Below, piece by piece: positions 20,171 to 23,035 of a stretch of DNA of 23,035 nucleotides. The stretch comes from Coriobacteriaceae bacterium (GTDB lineage Bacteria > Actinomycetota > Coriobacteriia > Coriobacteriales > Coriobacteriaceae): contig CABJBO010000030.1 of NCBI GenBank assembly GCA_902363875.1, positions 1-23,035 on the forward strand, read 5' to 3'. The notes under the pieces were generated by a model. It had not been told where the DNA came from. It did no database searches and was given only the letters and a program-made list of their open reading frames with translations. The translations under genes were made by a program, and so were the position numbers. Every line of letters starts with the position of its first letter. Position 1 is the first letter of the stretch.

Positions 20171-21157
20171 TTGAAGACTGTTCATGTTGCCGCCGGGATC
20201 ATTCGCAAGGAAGGATCCGACGAGCTACTAGCTGTGCAGCGCGGCTATGGCGACATGCAGGGACTTTGGGAGTTCCCCGGTGGCAAGCTCATGCGCGGTG
20301 AGACGCCAGAAGACGCCGTGCGCCGCGAGCTCATAGAAGAGCTGCAGGTGAAGGTCACCAACCTGCGTGACTTCTACACCGTTGAGTATGACTATCCCGA
20401 TTTCCATCTCTCCATGGAGTGCTACTACTGCTCGCTCGCCGATGAATCCGATGAGCCCCAGAAGCACGACCGCCAGCTCGATATCCGCTGGATTCCGCGC
20501 ACCTCGCTTGCCACGGTGGAGTGGATGCCCGCCGACAAGGGGCTCATCGATGCTCTGATTGAGTTAAAGGAAGATCGGCTTGAGGCAAGCTCCGCCGATG
20601 ACGCCGCGCCCAACACAACCGACAAACCCGCCACCAAACCCAAGCGCGCACCTAAACGCCGCAGCAAAAAGCGTCCCAAGCCCGGTCTGCTCGACGGCAT
20701 CGATACCTCGGACCTCTCCGCTGACGAGCGCGAACTGGTCCGCCGTCGCGCCGCCATCAAAAAGTCCATGAAGGGCAACAAGCGCGCCAACACCAAGCCC
20801 GAGCTGCTCGTACGTCAGCGCCTACGGGCCGCGGGCCTTACGGGCTATCGTTTGGAATGGAAGGTACCCGGCAAGCCCGACATCGCCTTCCCCGGCCGCA
20901 AGATCGCCATCTTCGTCAACGGTTGCTTTTGGCACCGCTGCCCCAAGTGCAACCCAAGCCAGCCCAAGCGCAACGTTGAGTTTTGGGAGGCAAAGTTCCG
21001 TCGCAACGTCGAGCGCGACCGTGCTGCTGTGGCAGCGCTCACTCAAATGGGCTGGACGCCCATAACCATCTGGGAATGCGAACTCAAAAAAGACCGCATC
21101 GACGCCACGATGGAAAAGGTCATCGAGCAGGTGCGCGCCACAGAGCCGCAGCGCTAA
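20171..21157 (+). CDS. NUDIX hydrolase fused to a Vsr-type endonuclease
   Basis: This 328-residue cytoplasmic protein has two domains. Residues 1-130 are a MutT-like NUDIX hydrolase with the box GKLMRGETPEDAVRRELIEE (G38, E44, R52, E53, E56, E57); such enzymes clean oxidised or other nucleotides (8-oxo-dGTP). A basic, Lys/Pro-rich linker covers about 140-175. Residues 190-325 match very short patch repair endonuclease Vsr, which nicks at T:G mismatches: start IKKSMKGNK, GKPDIAF with catalytic Asp237, GCFWHRCPKC with His255 and zinc-ligand-like cysteines 252, 257 and 260, NVERDR (279-284), and WECEL with Cys303. The first codon is TTG at 20171 with GAGAGGA six bases upstream; no other start preserves the first NUDIX strand. 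No Dcm methyltransferase is adjacent. Both domains prevent mutations, so the fusion makes functional sense, but the real target is unknown. Confidence 0.92.
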   Translation: MKTVHVAAGIIRKEGSDELLAVQRGYGDMQGLWEFPGGKLMRGETPEDAVRRELIEELQVKVTNLRDFYTVEYDYPDFHLSMECYYCSLADESDEPQKHDRQLDIRWIPRTSLATVEWMPADKGLIDALIELKEDRLEASSADDAAPNTTDKPATKPKRAPKRRSKKRPKPGLLDGIDTSDLSADERELVRRRAAIKKSMKGNKRANTKPELLVRQRLRAAGLTGYRLEWKVPGKPDIAFPGRKIAIFVNGCFWHRCPKCNPSQPKRNVEFWEAKFRRNVERDRAAVAALTQMGWTPITIWECELKKDRIDATMEKVIEQVRATEPQR

Positions 21158-21242
21158 CAGCGAGCATTCACACGCTACGCACGTCCGCGCCACATCCACG
21201 TCACAAACCTTAGAAAGCCCTTAAGCTCAAAACCTTTCAAGA

Positions 21243-21283
21243 GTGTTACTCGATACCTCTGACCTGCAGTTTCATCGTAACAC
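21243..21283. repeat. Stem-loop with the shared CTCTGACCTGC loop motif
   Basis: GTGTTAC (21243-21249) and GTAACAC (21277-21283) enclose CTCTGACCTGCAGTTTCAT (21257-21275). The enclosed motif is nearly the same as at 2881-2899 and 16842-16860, where the enclosing stems have different sequences. It lies 86 bases past the NUDIX-Vsr stop. The rest of 21158-21410 holds no supported gene. Confidence 0.5.
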
Positions 21284-21410
21284 CAAACCAGGTTAAGCCT
21301 TTCTTTAGCGCTTCTTTGCGGCAGCCGCGGCATAATGTAGCCAGCGCACGGGACCTAGCAGCAAACCCCGAGCGCATCCTTTTGGTGGATATCGAGGAGG
21401 CCGCAAAAGC

Positions 21411-21620
21411 ATGCATTCTTCCAATGACGCAGCACAGCAGCCATCCCTAAAACATGCAAACCTTTTCTCCTTCCCCCCGACACAGAGAAACGGCCTCCTC
21501 GACTCCCCCACCACAAAAACCAAGCGCTCAGCCGATCAGAGCCTCAACTTACGAGCTTCCTTCGAAAAGCTCCAAGCATCCCTAGACAAGGCGTTCCCCG
21601 AACAGGCAAGAGCAATCTAA
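21411..21620 (+). CDS. Possible small hypothetical protein, 69 aa
   Basis: The frame starts at an ATG with GAGGAGG about ten bases upstream, a somewhat long distance, and ends 25 bases before the AraC-type gene. The product is not recognised. It is polar and Ser/Lys-rich at first, and the last 24 residues (LRASFEKLQASLDKAFPEQA) could form an amphipathic helix. It has no cysteine, signal peptide or membrane segment. It may be a real small protein or a chance frame; codon use is not clearly different from genuine genes nearby. Confidence 0.4.
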   Translation: MHSSNDAAQQPSLKHANLFSFPPTQRNGLLDSPTTKTKRSADQSLNLRASFEKLQASLDKAFPEQARAI

Positions 21621-21633
21621 GCCCATCGCGCTT

Positions 21634-21639
21634 TATACT
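21634..21639 (+). promoter_or_regulatory. Possible -10 element for a leaderless AraC-type transcript
   Basis: TATACT ends six bases before the ATG at 21646, and no ribosome binding site precedes that ATG. Transcription would then start at or very near the start codon, giving a leaderless message, a common arrangement in actinobacteria. The -35 region (AGCAAT near 21611) is poor. Confidence 0.4.
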
Positions 21640-21645
21640 GATGCC

Positions 21646-22584
21646 ATGCGAAACATGGATCACATAGAATTGCACCGCGGAGGACGCGAGGAAGCGTTTC
21701 CCGAGACCGCCGAAGACTGGCCCTATATTGCCGAACGCGCAGAATTCGCTCGCTATCCGGGCAATTCCGTCCCCTGGCACTGGCATTCCGAAGTTGAGCT
21801 TTTCTACATGGAGCAGGGAGCGATTGACTATCGAACGCACGCGGCTCATGAGCACGTACGCTTTGAGGAAGGGTCCGCCGGCTTTATCAACGGCGGCGTT
21901 TTGCACAGTACGCTGCAATCACCCAATTCGGCGCCAGCCATTCAAATGCTGCATATCTTTCAGCCGTCGATGCTCGGCGATCCCGCGGGACGTCTCCAAA
22001 AGCGCTACATCAACCCATTGCTTCAATGTCGAGGCGTCGATGTGCTCAAATGGTCGCCCACCAATCCCGACGATATGCCCTTTATCGATTTGCTGAAGAG
22101 CTCCTTTAGCCACGACCTTCAACAGCCGCAGAACGAGATGGCGCTTCGAAATAGTTTGTCAGAGCTCTGGATTCAGATTAACGCCAAGACCGAACCGCTC
22201 TTTTCTTCCGACGGCGCCTCTTGGATGACCAGCCGCGACGTACAGTTCAAGGCAATCCTGGACTTTATCCGCGCAAACTATGCAGCCGCTATAGATGTGC
22301 CCCAGATGGCATCTGCAGCCGGCGTAAGCGAAAGAGAGTGTTACCGCATTATCGAAACTTGTGCAGGAACGACCCCGGCGGCATATCTACGCGCATACCG
22401 CATAAACCGTGCTTGCGAACTTTTGGCACACACCACGCGAACGGTACAGACAGTCGCGCGCCAATGCGGATTTATAACAGCAAGCCATCTTGGCCAGGTA
22501 TTTAAAGAACAAATGGGGTGCACTCCTTCGAGCTATCGAGCAGCGAGGCAGAATCTCTATAGCACCAGGCAGAAATCCCGCTAG
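21646..22584 (+). CDS. AraC-family transcriptional regulator with N-terminal cupin
   Basis: The 312-residue cytoplasmic DNA-binding protein has an N-terminal cupin-like sensing domain (about 30-120; SVPWHWHSEVELFYMEQG with His45 and His47) and a C-terminal AraC/XylS double helix-turn-helix (about 208-305). The second helix-turn-helix shows TVQTVARQCGFITASHLGQV followed by FKEQMGCTPSSYR, the family's most conserved part. The family usually controls carbohydrate or stress genes in response to a small ligand, which is unknown here. The ATG at 21646 has no clear ribosome binding site and may be leaderless; the ATG three codons on is an alternative. It is followed 56 bases later by a HAD hydrolase frame on the same strand. 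Codon use is somewhat less GC-biased than in the agmatine genes. Confidence 0.9.
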   Translation: MRNMDHIELHRGGREEAFPETAEDWPYIAERAEFARYPGNSVPWHWHSEVELFYMEQGAIDYRTHAAHEHVRFEEGSAGFINGGVLHSTLQSPNSAPAIQMLHIFQPSMLGDPAGRLQKRYINPLLQCRGVDVLKWSPTNPDDMPFIDLLKSSFSHDLQQPQNEMALRNSLSELWIQINAKTEPLFSSDGASWMTSRDVQFKAILDFIRANYAAAIDVPQMASAAGVSERECYRIIETCAGTTPAAYLRAYRINRACELLAHTTRTVQTVARQCGFITASHLGQVFKEQMGCTPSSYRAARQNLYSTRQKSR

Positions 22585-22640
22585 CCCTTCTTCTGTCACT
22601 GCATCAAACTTGCAGGCAAACAACAGAGAGGAGCAATCAT

Positions 22641-23035
22641 ATGAAGCACTTTGACCATATCGTATTTGACGTTGATGGGACATTGGCAGATACAGAAGAA
22701 AGCGTTCTGTCATCGCTTGTCCAGATTGTCCAAGAAGAGACCAGCAAAACGCTTCCCCGACACGAGCTTGACTTTGCCCTCGGCATACCCGGCAAGGATG
22801 CCCTTGAGAAACTTGGGATCTACTCGCAGGCAACGTTGGATCGCTGGTGCCAAGTTGCCGCCAGCTTTAAAAGCACCATCAGCGTGTTTCCAGGTTTGCT
22901 TGAAGTCATCGCAACACTCGCCGATAGCGGCTGCAAACTTGGCATCGTCTCCTCACGTGCGCGCGACGAATACGCAAAAGAAATGGCTCTGTTAGACCAA
23001 GGTTGACATAAAAACGATGTCACCGCGAGGCGGTA
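22641..23035 (+). pseudogene. HAD-superfamily phosphatase, interrupted by a stop; continues past the window
   Basis: The first 121 codons encode a phosphoglycolate-phosphatase-like HAD protein: motif I DVDGT with Asp10 and Asp12, a helical cap at about 16-80, and motif II IVSSRARDEY (Ser104). The frame then meets TGA at 23004-23006, before motif III (Lys) and motif IV (acidic pair), so this reading could not be active; family members usually have 205-230 residues. After the TGA the same frame continues HKNDVTARR to the window edge, which resembles the residues that precede the motif III lysine in related enzymes. A small deletion or point change is therefore likely. The ATG at 22641 has GAGAGGAG nine bases upstream. 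A truncated but functional protein or a sequencing error are alternatives. Confidence 0.7.

Noticed and set aside
1..23035. tRNA or rRNA genes
   Set aside because: I saw no cloverleaf-like segment with T-loop and acceptor pairing, and no conserved rRNA stretch, on either strand; short or odd ones could be missed by eye.

Overview
The window looks like chromosomal DNA of a GC-rich gut actinobacterium of the class Coriobacteriia, most likely Collinsella or a close relative. This is inferred from GC-rich codon use, two membrane-anchored LuxR-type regulators of the kind common in that class, and many structured intergenic repeats. No search could be run, so the genus is an inference.

Layout. 1-600 holds no convincing gene, but contains a 250-bp element with 42-nt inverted ends and short direct repeats. 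628-1659 (-) is a class I DAHP synthase with a good promoter. It is separated from a GNAT acetyltransferase (2010-2660, +) by a very strong two-tier hairpin (1770-1893). The acetyltransferase converges on a DUF4143-type ATPase (3035-4204, -) whose start is preceded by tandem 23-bp repeats. Next come a MATE exporter (4456-5832, -) and a YtcJ-like amidohydrolase (5929-7557, -).

The centre (7873-16683) is an agmatine deiminase region. On the minus strand it reads putrescine carbamoyltransferase (ptcA), agmatine/putrescine antiporter (aguD), agmatine deiminase (aguA), then a second AguD-like antiporter. It is flanked by two paralogous seven-helix LuxR regulators, one divergent from ptcA and one beyond the second antiporter. 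Agmatine would enter in exchange for putrescine, be deiminated to N-carbamoylputrescine, and be split into putrescine and carbamoyl phosphate. Carbamate kinase, the ATP-making last step, is not in the window. Two small ORFs (8994-9185 and 10620-10802) sit beside the second antiporter.

The right part holds a BceAB-like ABC exporter (17014-20026, -) without an adjacent two-component system. Divergent from it is a NUDIX-Vsr fusion protein (20171-21157, +). A possible small protein, an AraC-family regulator with a possible leaderless start, and a HAD phosphatase frame broken by a stop near the window edge follow.

The most unusual items are the NUDIX-Vsr fusion; a roughly 293-bp repeat present twice, each time between convergent genes, with a shared loop motif that recurs a third time in an unrelated stem; the tandem 23-bp array before the DUF4143 ATPase; and the duplicated antiporter/LuxR arrangement around an agmatine pathway lacking its kinase.
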